DNA of 64,000 nt from Sambucus nigra. Lineage: Eukaryota > Streptophyta > Magnoliopsida > Dipsacales > Adoxaceae. Shown in pieces: positions 47,514-58,950 of this stretch. The notes under the pieces were generated by a model. The model made no database searches and was not told the origin of the DNA. It worked only from the letters and a program-made list of their open reading frames with translations. The position numbers were made by a program, and so were the translations under genes. Each line of letters starts with the position of its first letter. The first letter of the stretch is position 1. The DNA is taken from NCBI GenBank assembly GCA_949130495.1, contig CASBWL010000411.1, positions 694,001-758,000 on the forward strand, read 5' to 3'.

Positions 47514-48654
47514 TGTGTATTAGTGGGACCGGCATGTCATTTGGGTACGTTAGGTATGTGTGTAGCCCAAAGGCTTAGAACCATGTTTGCCTCCATTGCT
47601 TGTTATTTGATTTTGGGTTTGAGGAGATATACATAACCAATAGTCCCTATTTAGTATGAGAGGTACTTGGACTGATACCAGAGTATTCCCATTTCACGGT
47701 GGTCATTTTGAGAGACGCCGTGCTTATATATATTAGTGAGATAAATATATATACTTGTTTGAATATTTTACTTATGTGTGACGGTAGACGGTTAAAGAGT
47801 ATATTTCTAAAGAAATGAATTAAGTAGTGAAACTTAATTAGAAAACAAAATGAAAATATAAGTGATATATTAATTTCAACTCTTAACGTATGAGAAACGT
47901 TAACTATCAGATAGAGTACTGTATGGGCGGTACGGGAACTGAGAAGTGTTAATATTCAGTTAAATACTTAAGTCTATTTAGCTTGGATGGTATGTCTAGG
48001 TGGGTTATGTGGAAATGTTAGGCGTGCACAATATTTGAGAGGTGAGGAAACTCAAGGGAGTGTACATGAACCTAACATGTGTAATCAATAGCTGATTTTA
48101 AATTGTGATAAATATTTACTAAATATTTTCAAAATGTTTTGGGTTTTAACCCTTACTATCAAATCTTTTCAAAACCTTTTAGGTGTCCAGCCATAGGTAC
48201 GCCAGACTTGATGATTCCTTACAGGGACATATAACTGCAGCACTATGGAGGCTTGCAGGGTTTTGATTACACGCTTCTATATTTCACTCCTAGTGTAGGA
48301 GTTTATTTTAGTATTTCTGTTGGGCGTGTTGCCCCATTTGACTATTTCTTATCAGTTGGATATATTATTCGATTTGGGATTTTTAGTCGATGGTTTATTC
48401 GTCAGGACTTTATTGATTTATTTACTTGAGGTGATTTGGATTCTAGTACTGTGTGAATGTTTTAATTCAGTTTTTCTGCATATTATGGTTATCTGTTTAA
48501 TGCGAGATAAAATTTGACACCGACTTAATTAACTAATATGTGATTAGTAATTAATATGATTTTTGAAAGTGATGCTAAGAATGACCAAATTAGAAACCTC
48601 TTTTAATTTAATAAAGGATTGATCACCCGATATTTAATTGGGCGGGGTGTCACA
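47514..48654 (+). repeat. E3 3' LTR, second segment
   Basis: Resumes after E7 and ends GGCGGGGTGTCACA. It contains the CTTTTAG-GTGTCCAGCC module near 48176-48193 and a TATTTAATTGGGCGGGG end shared with E2 and E9. Confidence 0.9.
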
Positions 48655-49097
48655 AAATCTTTTTGCTATTGTCTCTGAATTCAATCTAGTAGGAATCACC
48701 AAGGAATTATGAGTGGACACTGGGGCCACACGCCACATTTGTGCAGCAAAATGGATGTTTACTAATTACAAGGATTTGAAAAATGAGGAGAACCTACTCT
48801 TAACAATGTGCTGCACGTGCCCGACATCAACAAAAATCTAATTTTTGGCTCGCTTTTAAGCAAGAATGGGTTTAAATTAGTGTTTATTTATGATAAATTT
48901 GTGTTGTCTAAAAATGATGTGTATGTGGGAAATGGATACCTATCTGAGGGTCTATTTAAGATGAATTAAATGACATTGATGCCAAAGGCATCCCAAGTAA
49001 ATGAAATTGCTAGCTCTACTTACTTGATTGAGTCATCTCATGTTTGGCATGCTAGATTAGGACATATTAATTTTGATACCTTGGTAGATTAATTAAC
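48655..49097 (+). pseudogene. E1 protease and GAG-pre-integrase region, broken
   Basis: Resumes E1: FAIVSEFNLVGITKEL-stop then VDTGATRHICAAKWM, the copia protease active site with its Asp. Next come VLHVPDINKN-type residues in another frame, LLSKNGFKLVF and SSHVWHARLGHINFDTL, the GAG-pre-integrase motif with His residues for zinc binding. Stops throughout. Confidence 0.82.
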
Positions 49098-49949
49098 TTG
49101 GAATTTTTGTCAAACTTTAATATTGATAAAAATCATAAATGTGATATTTATGTGGAATCAAAATTAGCAAGATTACCTTTTCATTATATTGAAAGGATCA
49201 CTGAACCATTAGATTTAATTCACATGGGTATTTGTGATTTAAATTTTATACAAACTAAAGGTGGAAAAAGTAATTTATTACCTTTTTTTTATAAGTGGAC
49301 ACAATATTGCTCTGCATATTTATTACGTAGTAAGGATGAGGCTATTAATGTATTTAAACAATACAAGGATGAAGTTGAGAATCAATTATGCAAAAATATA
49401 AAGGCTATTAGGAGTGATAGAGGAGGTGAATATAAATCTCCTTTTGTGGAATTTTGTTCCGAACATGGAATTATCCATCAAACCACCGCTCCTTATACTC
49501 CTCGATCAAATGGCATTGTTGAACGCAAAAACCGTACATTGAAGGAAATGATGAATTGTATGTTAATAAGTTCATGAGCTCCACAAAACTTGTGGGGGGA
49601 AGCCATACTATCTGCTAATTACATTATTAACAAAGTCCCACACAAGAAAACTCAAAAGACACCTTATGAGTTATGTAATGGCTGAAAACCTTGATATAAA
49701 TATTTACGAGTGTGGGGATGCTTAGCAAAGGTGATGGTTCCTAAATCTAAACATGTAAAAATAGGACCAAAGATCGATGACTGTGTGTTCATCGGTTATG
49801 CTATTAATAGTAGTTCATATCGTTTCTTAGTTTGTAAATCTGAGATTTCGAATATTCATATAAATATGGTCATTGAATCGAAGGACGTGTCATTTTTAAA
49901 AAATGAATTTCCATATAACATGACCAGAGAATTTGAAAAGGACAAATGA
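49098..49949 (+). pseudogene. E1 integrase, broken
   Basis: The frame 49098-49577 has EPLDLIHMGICDL (first catalytic position read as His-Met in place of the usual Asp), SKDEAINVFKQYKDEVENQL, IRSDRGGEYKSPFVEFC, and TTAPYTPRSNGIVERKNRTL with the catalytic Glu. After a stop, VWGCLAKVMVPKSKHVKIGP and DDCVFIGYAINSSSYRFLV (49710-49949) form the copia C-terminal region. It joined cDNA into the chromosome. Confidence 0.87.
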
Positions 49950-50800
49950 AGCTATTACAAGTGGTACTCATCAACCTATTGGTCAAAAATCAATAAAGAA
50001 TGAACCAAGACATAGTAAAAGAGTAAGAACCTCGATTTCCTTTGGTCCGGATTTTTTAACATATTTGTTAGAAAATGAACCTCAATCATATAAATAAGCG
50101 ATATCCATACCCGATGCTTTTAGTTGGAAAAAATCCATTAACAACGAAATTGAATCCATTTCGCAAAATCATAAATGGGAAGTAATGGATCTTCCACCAA
50201 GTTCAAAATCGTTAGGTTACAAATGGATCTTCAAAAAGAAGTTGAAGGCCGATGGATGAATGGATAAACATAAAGCAAGACTTGTAGCTAAAGGCTATAA
50301 GAAAAAGGAAGGGCTATATTACTTCGACACATACTCATCAGTAACGAGAATTACATCCATTCAAATGTTAATAGCAATAACTGTCATTAATGGACTTTAA
50401 ATAAATCAAATGGATGTAAAAAATGTATTCTTAAATGGTGAACTAGACGAGGAAATTTATATGGAACAACCTGAAGGGTTCAAGGCTCTTGGACAAGAAG
50501 GGAAAATATGTAAGCTTCTGAAATCACTTTACAGATTAAAACAAGCACCTAAGCAATGGCATGAAAAATTTGATAATGCAATGCTATCAAATGGTTTCAA
50601 AATTACTGAGTACGATAAATGTGTTTACTTTAAAAGCATTCAAAATGGATATGTCATTGTATGCCTCTATACTGTTTATATGCTAATCATGGGTAGTAAC
50701 CTGGAAATTATAAAAACTACTAAACATGTGTTGAGTAGTCGATTTGACATGAAAGATTTAAGGTATCGCCGATGTTATATTAGGAATTAGAATTTCTAAA
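49950..50800 (+). pseudogene. E1 reverse transcriptase, active site lost
   Basis: Pieces AFSWKKSINNEIESISQ, LGYKWIFKKKLKADG-stop, HKARLVAKGYKKKEGLYYFD, then the frame 50410-50790 with MDVKNVFLNGELDEEIYMEQ, LYRLKQAPKQWHEKFDNAML and VCLYTVYMLIMGSN. The last is the copia active-site motif with both catalytic Asp replaced (YTVY), so RT is dead regardless of stops. Confidence 0.87.
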
Positions 50801-51620
50801 ACATCGGGTGGACTTATATTAGCTCAGTCTTATTACATAGAGAAAGTACTTGAAAAATTCAAGAAATATGATATTAGTCCCACTAAAACACCTGTACATG
50901 TAAATTTACATCTTGCAAGAAATAATGGTGAAAGTATATCTCAACTAGAGTACTCTTGTATCATCGACAGTTTAATGTTTATCATGAATTGTACACGACC
51001 GAACATAGCATACTCGATAAGTAAGATAAGTCGATATACGAGTAATCTAAGGAGAGATCACTAGAAGGCGATATTAAGAGTTTTGGGTTATTTAAAATAC
51101 ACTCAAAACTATGGACTGCACTATTTAACATATTCAACTGTACTTGAAGGACATTGTGATGTAAATTGGATATCCGATACAAAGGACTCTAAGTCTACGA
51201 GTGGGTATGTGTTTACACTTGGAGGTGCAGCCTTATCTTGAAAATCCTCAAAACAAACGTGCATTTCTAGATCGACAACGGAATTTGAATTCATTTCACT
51301 AAATAAAGCTAGAGAAGAATCTGAATGGCTTCAAAGCTTCTTATAGGATGTTCCAAATTAGTCAAAACTTGTGCTCGAAATATATATACATTATGATAGT
51401 CAATCGACGATTAGAAGGGCACATAATCACATGCATAACGAAAAGTCATAACATATTCGTCGTAGACATAATATCGTTGGATAACTTCTCTCAAATGGAA
51501 TTATCTCAATTAACTATGTAAAGTCAAAAGATAATATAGTGGATCCACTTACCAAAGGTTTAAATCGAGAGAAAGTTAAAAGATCATCAAGAGGAATGGG
51601 TCTAAAGCCTATAAAATAAT
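50801..51620 (+). pseudogene. E1 RT end and RNase H, broken
   Basis: RISKTSGGLILAQSYYIEKV, RPNIAYSISKISRYTSN, then RNase H with [30 protein letters not shown], STTEFEFISLNKAREE, IHYDSQSTIRRA and NIVDPLTKGLNREKV. Ends KPIK-stop near 51618. Confidence 0.85.
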
Positions 51621-52205
51621 CAAAAATCAATATAATTGCAACCCAACATAGTTGACTAGAGATCCCAAGATAGAGGTTCAATGGGAAAACCGAACTACAT
51701 TGTATTTAGTATGCACTGAGGGATATTTGAATCCTATCCATTCCAAATATGAGACAGTGCACATCTGTCGTGAAGTTAGGATAAGTTATGCTTTTAATGA
51801 CATCCATATCTTAGTACATCTAAGTGGGTTATAACAGGATACTCCTTATGGATATCACCTATGTGAATAAAAGGGGCCAACTTCTATGAGAATAATGAAA
51901 GACAAATTCTCTAAATACGCACGGAACCAAGTGGTGTTCATGGCCAAACGAACACTAACGTGAGAAGAAACTGTGTTGAAGAATTATTGCGTGAATATTG
52001 TTGCCTAGGTTTACATAAATGGTTGACGGTTTAAGGGCATGAAGTCTATCAATTAGGAAAGTATATCCGATAGTATATCGTTAATGAAAGTTCAAGGACA
52101 CTAGGCTACTCCTCCCAATGTAATAAATTTTCAATTTTACTCATCTTGTGTTTGCATCTGCATCTTGCATATTTTATATTGCGATATATCATTCATGTGT
52201 GAGAA
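51621..52205 (+). other. E1 3' untranslated region
   Basis: Non-coding sequence after pol, with the GACTAGAGATCCCAAGAT and TTCAATGGGAAAAC phrases that follow pol in many plant copia elements. A 60-codon frame (51652-51834) lies in it but matches nothing I know. The bases just before the LTR (TGTGTGAGAA) are the only candidate polypurine tract and are poor. Confidence 0.55.
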
Positions 52206-52722
52206 TGTTGGAAATGGATATTTAGACAGCATAATTTTGAGCAACTTCGAGATGAAATTTAGATAGGACCCACACCACGAAATTTATGGGACCATATACA
52301 AACGCGTTCTCCTTCGCAAGGAGATAACGTGGTATACTCACATGTATAATTCCATTATGTTATGAATGATAAATATGTCTCCAAAGTGAATCATAAAGAA
52401 ATGAGAGTTAATGAATTGGAAGTGTTTAAACTCTTTTCCCACATTCTAAGAGTAGTGGGAATGTGAAAAGTTAATATACAAAAAATTGGCACTAAGGTTT
52501 GGTGCCTTGGAGGTATCCCAACTCTTTGAAGAGGAGATAACCTAAGCTATATTTGGGTTAACTTTCTGTCAAAGTTCCACACGCGCGCGCATGCGCGTCT
52601 GTCCGTACGGTCGGCTCGACTAGGCTCAGTGCGGGCTTGAGCTTGGGTTCTATAATTATTGTTATTCATATTACTTTACTATTTGATAAATTAAATTGTA
52701 GTCATAACAATCTATATAAACA
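52206..52722 (+). repeat. E1 3' LTR, internally deleted
   Basis: Aligns with 587-1010 and about 1499-1570 of the 5' LTR. About 490 bp, including the TATA box region, is missing between. It contains a CGCGCGCGCATGCGCG alternating run near 52583. Confidence 0.8.
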
Positions 52723-54502
52723 AAATTCGGTGTATGCCTTAGAATTAACTGTTGAACAGATAATATCGATAGGATCTTTGAGTAACAAGTATGCCCCCAC
52801 TCGAGTTGCAATGAAATACCTTCACAATCCTAACAAGCTGAAAAGGTCATATATGGGTTGTTTAAATTACTTTTAACAATTATTAAAAAACTGGAACCAA
52901 GATGATTAAAGTGGCAGTCTCTCTCTTGGTCGTGTGTATCATTTATTATTTGTAATGTTATCTTACACCATAAATTGAAGTACCCATAACTAATCGTTCA
53001 CTTCCTTAAAGATCTGGAGAAATCCATATCCATTATTTGAAACACAAAGTGATGAACCTTTTTAATCGACTGTTGGATTTTCATTTATCAGTTTAGTGGC
53101 ATTTATAAACCATTAATGACTAGGGAAAATGAAATGATAAATAATTATTAATATAAAAAATAAAGTTTGATTGAAAAAGGTTTTCAAAATAAGATAATTC
53201 CTTGCAGTTAAAATCATAGAGCATTGCAATTGAGACGATACATCACACCAAAAAGGAAATTTTCTCAAATTTCTTTGTACTTGAGTTGCCATAATATTAT
53301 TATTCATACTATTATTGTTATTGAGTTCTCAATTCAAACTATGAATTTTTTTCTTTCAATTGAGTAGACAACTTAAAAAGTTGAAATTTCTATACTAATG
53401 AGTAATAAATAATTTTGTTTTAAAATAATTTCAAGTTTAGCAAGTCCATTTTTTACATTATACTCAAATTGCCCTCAATAGTGTTCGGCCATAAAATGTA
53501 GGTAAAAAGGAGTTTGTCATTGTAGGAAGAAAAAATGAGTGTTCCAACAAAAAATGAGACCAGTAAAAAATCCTCCGTTCACGGTCATTACAATAAACCA
53601 TTACCACCACCAGACTAGGACCCCATATTATTGCTTCACATATCTCCAAAACCTCCAAGAAATTGTGCTTGTTATTCTTCTTCATTCCAGAATAAATCTA
53701 AGAAGTTGGAAGTGAAGGAGATGTCTGCTTGTATCGAGTCCCATCTAATCCAGTCGAGAGAAAGAAGACTAGTCTAGGAACAAACATTGACCAATCTCGG
53801 ATTCCATTGCATTGTGAGAAAAGGAATTCGAAAAAATACTGTTGAATCAAGTGTTCTATTTTTCTACGCTGGTCATGTAATTTTCTACCCTCCCTCATTT
53901 GCTGAGGTGAAAGATGTGACCATTTTTAGATTTTTTGGCTTTAGTCCCATCTAGAAAGATGTATTTAGGTTGCACTCCCATGTGTTTTTAAAATTGTAAA
54001 AAGTTCCATAACCACCCAAAATCTCATATAACTTCCCTGTAACTACCTATCCTTCTTTTTGTAGACAATGACACTTGTCCCATATAGGACCAACAACTAA
54101 AAAAATAAAAACATGGGAGTGGTGACAAATAAATCATTATAAATAGGACTAAATACTTAAGATCCCGACCATTTTTTACAATTATTTAGCATGGTCATGC
54201 CTTTTTTACAAACTATGTGACCTTGGATGTAATAAATGTTATCTTTAGAATGTAATTAAGTAATAGTAACTTAATTAATTAATTGGGTAACCATATTTAA
54301 ATTTGGAGAAGTAAAATTTATTTACAGGTCATTTTGGCAAATTAAGTTCATGAGATGAGTTTATGCAATTAATGGGTGGATTGGGTTGGGGATTCTATCG
54401 AGGTATTCAGGGCTGTTGGGAGATCCTCATAAACACAACAAATAAATTGTTGGTTGACTGTGGCAGGAGGTTTGGGGGTGGGTTTGTGTCAGGAGAGAAA
54501 GA
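52723..54502. other. unassigned sequence between E1 and E8
   Basis: About 1.8 kb of AT-rich DNA. After the E1 flank a frame reads ELTVEQIISIGSLSNKYA and PTRVAMKYLHNPNKLKR up to 52876; I do not recognise it. A possible MITE lies at 53918-54178. No further gene is supported. Confidence 0.4.
53918..54178. mobile_element. possible MITE
   Basis: A segment near GGCTTTAGTCCCATCTAG and CACTCCCATGTG (53938-53985) is roughly mirrored by AAACATGGGAGTGGTGAC and TAGGACTAAATAC (54110-54155) in inverted orientation. GACCATTTTTA flanks it at 53918 and GACCATTTTTTA at 54167. Imperfect; ends and family uncertain. Confidence 0.35.
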
Positions 54503-55372
54503 TGTTGACGAATTTTAAGAATGCATAAAATATAAACAACTGATTGGATTTGAGGCGTAATAAACTACTGTCCTTAAGGTGTTATTTTCCCCCACTCGTA
54601 CAGAGTTTGCTAATGAGAATATTAAAATTACCTCCAAGATACAACAAATCCACAGGTTTCTTCAAGTAGAAAACTTGAAGAATACCCCCAACACTATTAT
54701 GAAATTGGTAAGAAGAAATAAGAGAGAGAAAGAAAATTTCAAAATTAATTATGACACGATTTGGCCTGCTATATATAGCCTCTTGTGATGTCTGTTCATG
54801 AAAAGATACTTTATCCAAATGTCATTTAATCACGGCCCTTGGATATATACCTATATATTGAACCTTCTAGATTTGAACAAAAAAGGTGTGATTGTACGGA
54901 TTAACTATTAACGAAGTGGCGCCAAAATTCGACGGTTCAGATTCACTCGTGCAATAATTATGTGTCATTTATTGTGTATTTAGTTTGGAGTGTTTGATAT
55001 TTTGACTTTGTCAAAAATCAAAGTCTCCTACTTCTCCTCGTGACGATGCGTACGTGTGAAGTTTTAAGTGCGCCTCTAAAGTGCCCAAAGCATCGTAAAC
55101 GCCCAATCGCACATGCGCGTGTGCGTGTCCGGATGGTGTAAAGCACCATCCTTGGACCTAAGGTGTACACTAGTAGCATACACTTCAATAAACACAAGTA
55201 ATATCTTATGACACAAGAGCCTTTATTAATCCACTCATTTTTTAACACTTTTCTAATGTGGGACTTTGGGTTTCCCCTTTCCCTTTGTCTTTTCTTATTC
55301 CAACTAATTAATGGTTTTAACCTTTCATTTTCTCTAACCATTAAGACCCACTAATATTAAAATTATCCAACA
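54503..55372 (-). repeat. E8 3' LTR
   Basis: 870 bp. It aligns with 59867-60477 over its first 600 bases (plus-strand order). In element sense it runs TGTTGGATAATTTT to ATTCGTCAACA. A TATATATAGCC block near 54771 is the likely TATA box region on the other strand. The GCACATGCGCGTGTGCGTG run near 55110 is alternating purine-pyrimidine. Confidence 0.88.
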
Positions 55373-55388
55373 ATCCCCCACTAGATTT
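55373..55388 (-). promoter_or_regulatory. E8 polypurine tract
   Basis: The minus strand reads AATCTAGTGGGGGAT-type purine-rich sequence directly before the LTR start TGTTGG. Confidence 0.75.
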
Positions 55389-55891
55389 TAATATCAATGT
55401 TGTTTCTTCTTGTGATATGCTCACGCATACAAGAAGGCATATTTCGATTTAGACCTTCAGTTAGTGAATATATATCAAAGTTCTAATAAGACAATGGTGC
55501 TCTATGCATTAAATGTTGTTTTATTATTTAGTACTGGATATATATCACACATGAGATATCTCAATCTCTATGATATGTTCAATATGTTTTAGCACTATTA
55601 TAGACATGTGCTCTATATTTACTTCGTGAATATTTACAAGAGTAAATCCAAAATCTTGCTAGAAGCGATACCACTTCCTATATTCATATAGGTGAAGTTC
55701 TCTTTCATGTCCTTGCTACTATAAACAATGAACTTCATTAAGAGTTAAACTGATCCTCTCTACGTATCAATATTCACTGAACATCCTAGAAGGGACATAA
55801 AATTGAATAAATTTTAGTGCAAAACTAATCACTTATAAGGAACTTGTTATTACCCATTAAACTTTGGGGTTGTGGTAATGATATTACAAAG
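55389..55891 (-). other. E8 3' untranslated region
   Basis: Between the pol stop (55892) and the polypurine tract. AT-rich, no coding sequence recognised. Confidence 0.5.
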
Positions 55892-56700
55892 TTAGGTTAT
55901 GATTACTAATGATTGTTGAAAAAATGGTTTAAGCCCCATTCCACTAGATGTATCATTTACCAAATCTCTCAAGAGTCCTTTGGTAAGAGGGTCAGCTAGA
56001 TTCTTATTTTTTCTAACATATATAATATTAATAACTCCACCAGTTCTTAATTGCTTGACAAATTCATGTCTTAAACTTATGTGTCTAGATTTTCCATTTT
56101 ATACTTTGTTATAGGCTCTAGACAATGTATCTTCACTATCACAATACAAAAAAATAGATGGCATTGGTTTTGGACACAACTTTATGTCCAATAATAAATT
56201 TCTTAGCCATTCTGCTTCTTTTTCATGTGTTTCCAATGCTATAAACTCATATTCCATTATTGAATGTGTAATTCAAGTTTATTTCTTGGATTCCCAATAT
56301 ACCGCCCACCCGCTAAGGTGAATATCCATCCAGATGTGGATTTATTAACACTCACATTAGTTATCCAACTAGCATCAGAGTACCCTTCAAGAACTGTTGG
56401 AAAGTCATAGTACAATAGACCTAATTCTTTGGTCTTCTTGAGGTAACCAAAAAGTCCTCCCAAATGCTTTCCAATGATCCACACTTAGGTTATTAGTGTA
56501 TCTTGACATTTTACCTACGGAAAATGCAATATCTAGCCTTGTATAATACATCGCATACATTAAACTTCCAATTGCACTATCATATTCAAGTTGTGCAACG
56601 GCTCTGCTAGAATTTTCTAATAATTTTATACTAGAATCATATGGCGTATTTGCTTCTTTTATTTTCAAGTGATTGAATTTGTGAAGAACTTTGTCAATGT
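55892..56700 (-). pseudogene. E8 RT end and RNase H, broken
   Basis: Minus strand: KIKEANTPYDSSIKLLENS, YDSAIGSLMYAMYYTRLDIA, then (new frame) VLEGYSDASWITNVSVNKST, SGWIFTLAGG, and in further frames NKNLADPLTKGLLRD and GMGLKPFFQQ, stop at 55892. These are the copia RNase H with the first Asp (SDASW) and the conserved C-terminal DPLTKGL. Stops and shifts separate the pieces. Confidence 0.87.
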
Positions 56701-57450
56701 AATGAGATTGACATAATGCATAACCCCCACTATGTTTTTAACTTTAATACCTAAGATAGTATCCATTTCATTAAGATCTTTCATCTTAAATTGTGAATTA
56801 AGATACTTCTTAGTCTCAGATACACCTCTCATGTCTGTACCAAAAATTAATAAGTCATCAACATATAGATAAATAATTACACCATAATCGTTAGTGAATT
56901 TAGAATAAATGCACTTATTAGCGTTGTTATGTCTGAAACCGTCTGAAAGAATGATTGTATCAAACTTTTCATGCCACTGCTTTGGCGCTTGTTTTAACCC
57001 ATAAACTCACTTAATTAATTTACAAACTTTATGTTCATTTTCAGGCAAAATAAACCCTTCGGTTTGTTCCATATATACCTCTTTATCTAGGTCACCATTA
57101 AAAAATGTTGTTTTAACATCCATTTGATGCACAAACAAATTATAAATAGATGCAATTTCCATTAAAACACATATGGATGTAATTCTAGTAACAGGTGCAT
57201 AAGTATCGAAATAGTCAATACCTTTTCCTTGTTTAAAGACTTTCGTTACCAATCTACACTTAAAGGTTTGAATAAAACCATCGGTATTATATTTTCTTCT
57301 AAATAACCATCTACTACTAATAGGTTGTGATCTTTGTGACAAGACCACTAAAACCCATGTCTAATTAGATTGAATTGAATTCACCTCATAATTAATAGCT
57401 TCTTTCCAAAAAGAAGCATCTTTTGAATTCATTGCTTCGTTAAAGATTTT
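56701..57450 (-). pseudogene. E8 reverse transcriptase, broken but active site intact
   Basis: Minus strand: ASFWKEAINYEVNSIQSN-stop, SRWLFRRKYNTDGFIQTFKC, RLVTKVFKQGKGIDYFDTYA, VHQMDVKTTFFNGDLDKEVY and MEQTEGFILPENEHKVCKLI (frame 57348-57007), then LKQAPKQWHEKFD and LYVDDLLIFGTDMRGV near 56850. Both catalytic Asp are kept. It would copy element RNA into DNA. Confidence 0.88.
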
Positions 57451-58560
57451 AGGATCTTCTTTTACGTTAAGTAAGATATGTAATTTATTAATAATATTAT
57501 CTCTATCTCCTTCAACCAAAAAGGCTAAGGATTGAGATGAAATAAAATCAGGGTCAAAAGATTTTTCTTTTCTAACACACTGACTTCTTCTAGGTTCTAT
57601 TTCTGTCTAGGGTTCCTTCCTTTTATCATTAATTGGTGTTCTAGGAATCAAGCTAGTGGATGTATTAGGAATGACATCTAATTCGGGACATGCATCTTTA
57701 TAAAATTTATTTTCAATAAATTCAATATCCCTTGATTCAATTACAACATTAGAATTTAAGTCCAACAACCTATATGCCTTAGAATTTTCCGCGTATCCTA
57801 TGAAAACACTTTTAATTCCTCTTGCACCCAACTTTGAACTTTTCGGGTCATGAACCCTATAGAAAGACAAATAACCCCAGAACCTTAAGTAGTCCAGATT
57901 TGATTTTTGATTCTTCCACACGTCGTATGGGAAAGCTTATGATTTCATTGATGGAATTCTGTTATGTAAATGACAAGCGGTGAGAAGTGCTTCTCCCCAT
58001 AAATTGTTTGGTAATTTTGAATTATTAAACATGGATTTAATCATATTAGCAAGAGTCCTATTCTTTCTTTCAACCAAAAAATTTTATTGGGGAGTATAAG
58101 TGGCGGTTCTTTGATGTAATATTCCATGTTCTTCACAAAATGAGTCAAATTCATTAGGAAAATACTCCCCCCCACTATCACTACGAAGAATTTTAATTTT
58201 CTTTTCCTTTTGATTTTCAACTTCTCCTTTCAAACATTTAAATATTAAAAAATCTTCATCCTTATGCCTTATTATGTATACATATGATAATTTTGAACAA
58301 TCATCAATGAATGTAATAAAGTATATTTTCCTGCCTCTACTTAAAATAACATTATATTTACATATATCAGAATGATCTAATTCTAATAATTTCGTACTTC
58401 GTTCGACTTTAGGAAAATGTCTTTTTGTTAATTTTTTTTAATACAGATATTTATGTTTAGACATGTGTTTCAACGATCTAAAATTTAAATGCGCTAATCT
58501 AGCATGCCAAGCATCAAAAGACTCAACAATATCCGCATAATTATTCATATTATTAATAAC
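57451..58560 (-). pseudogene. E8 GAG-pre-integrase and integrase, broken
   Basis: Minus strand: AFDAWHARLAHLNFRSLKHM, then ELDHSDICKYNVILSRGRKI, YFITFIDDCSKLSYVYII, RSDSGGEYFPNEFDSFCEEH and YTPQ-stop-NFLVERKNRTL. After a shift, the frame 57921-57607 has YLRFWGYLSFYRVHDPKSSK and SVFIGYAENSKAYRLLDLNS. Asp, Asp and Glu positions are recognisable. Confidence 0.87.
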
Positions 58561-58629
58561 AATACTGAGTTTGAACATTATATCACAAGCATACCCTTTC
58601 CTAACAAATGCCCATTCTTGATAGAATTA

Positions 58630-58950
58630 ACTTATCAGACTTAGAGATGGCTTTGATGCCGCTTTTACAAAGTAGACTTGCAGACACTAGATTTTCTCAA
58701 ATTTTTGGTACATGTAGAACATTTACAATTGTCAATTTCTTCCCAGATGTGAACTGTAGTTCAACATTTCCTTTTCCCAGAACCTTGGTATAATTATGAT
58801 TCCCCACTAGAACCTCTTGATCGTGCTATGCCTTTTCATATGCGGAGTACAATGATTTATCATTGCAAACATGTATGGTAGCCCAGAATCGAGCCACCAA
58901 TCAAAAGACTTCATTATTATTGCAATGTTCAGTTCGTTAATCATACCAAT
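58630..58950 (-). pseudogene. E8 protease, broken
   Basis: Minus strand: SFDWWLDSGLPYMFAMI near 58900 (active-site Asp in LDSG kept; the following residues are shifted), then, in other frames, NHNYTKVLGKGNVELQF and KKLTIVNVLHVPKI. Typical copia protease layout with frameshifts. Confidence 0.78.

Larger units (their letters stand above)
11529..48654 (+). mobile_element. E3: Ty3/gypsy Tekay-like chromovirus
   Basis: Inserted in E1 between gag and protease. Its LTR ends are TGTAATACCCC (11529) and GGGGTGTCACA (48654). The flanks AAATA (11524-11528) and AAATC (48655-48659) are a 4/5 target duplication. Own length is about 10.2 kb after removing E4 and E7. Primer site, gag, protease, RT, RNase H, integrase, chromodomain-like tail and polypurine tract follow in gypsy order (37972-42732). 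The lineage call rests on the C-terminal tail, the tRNA-Met primer site and the long LTRs. All frames are broken. Confidence 0.9.
587..52722 (+). mobile_element. E1: Ty1/copia LTR retrotransposon, host of the nest
   Basis: Outermost element. Two LTRs beginning TGTTGGAAAT lie at 587 and 52206 and share a long block of similarity. Between them the copia order is readable in pieces: gag (1856-2350 and 11116-11470), protease (about 48660), integrase (49098-49949), RT (50100-50790) and RNase H (51180-51620). Removing E2 and E3 with their duplicated targets leaves about 6.2 kb, near a normal copia length allowing for a deletion in the 3' LTR. The flanking TAATT (582-586) and AAATT (52723-52727) are a 4/5-matching target duplication. 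The LTRs are clearly diverged, so this is the oldest layer. Every reading frame is broken. Confidence 0.9.

Noticed and set aside
53464..53898. Two minus-strand frames (73 and 66 aa) between E1 and E8
   Set aside because: No recognisable motif, no splice or promoter context, lengths expected by chance.
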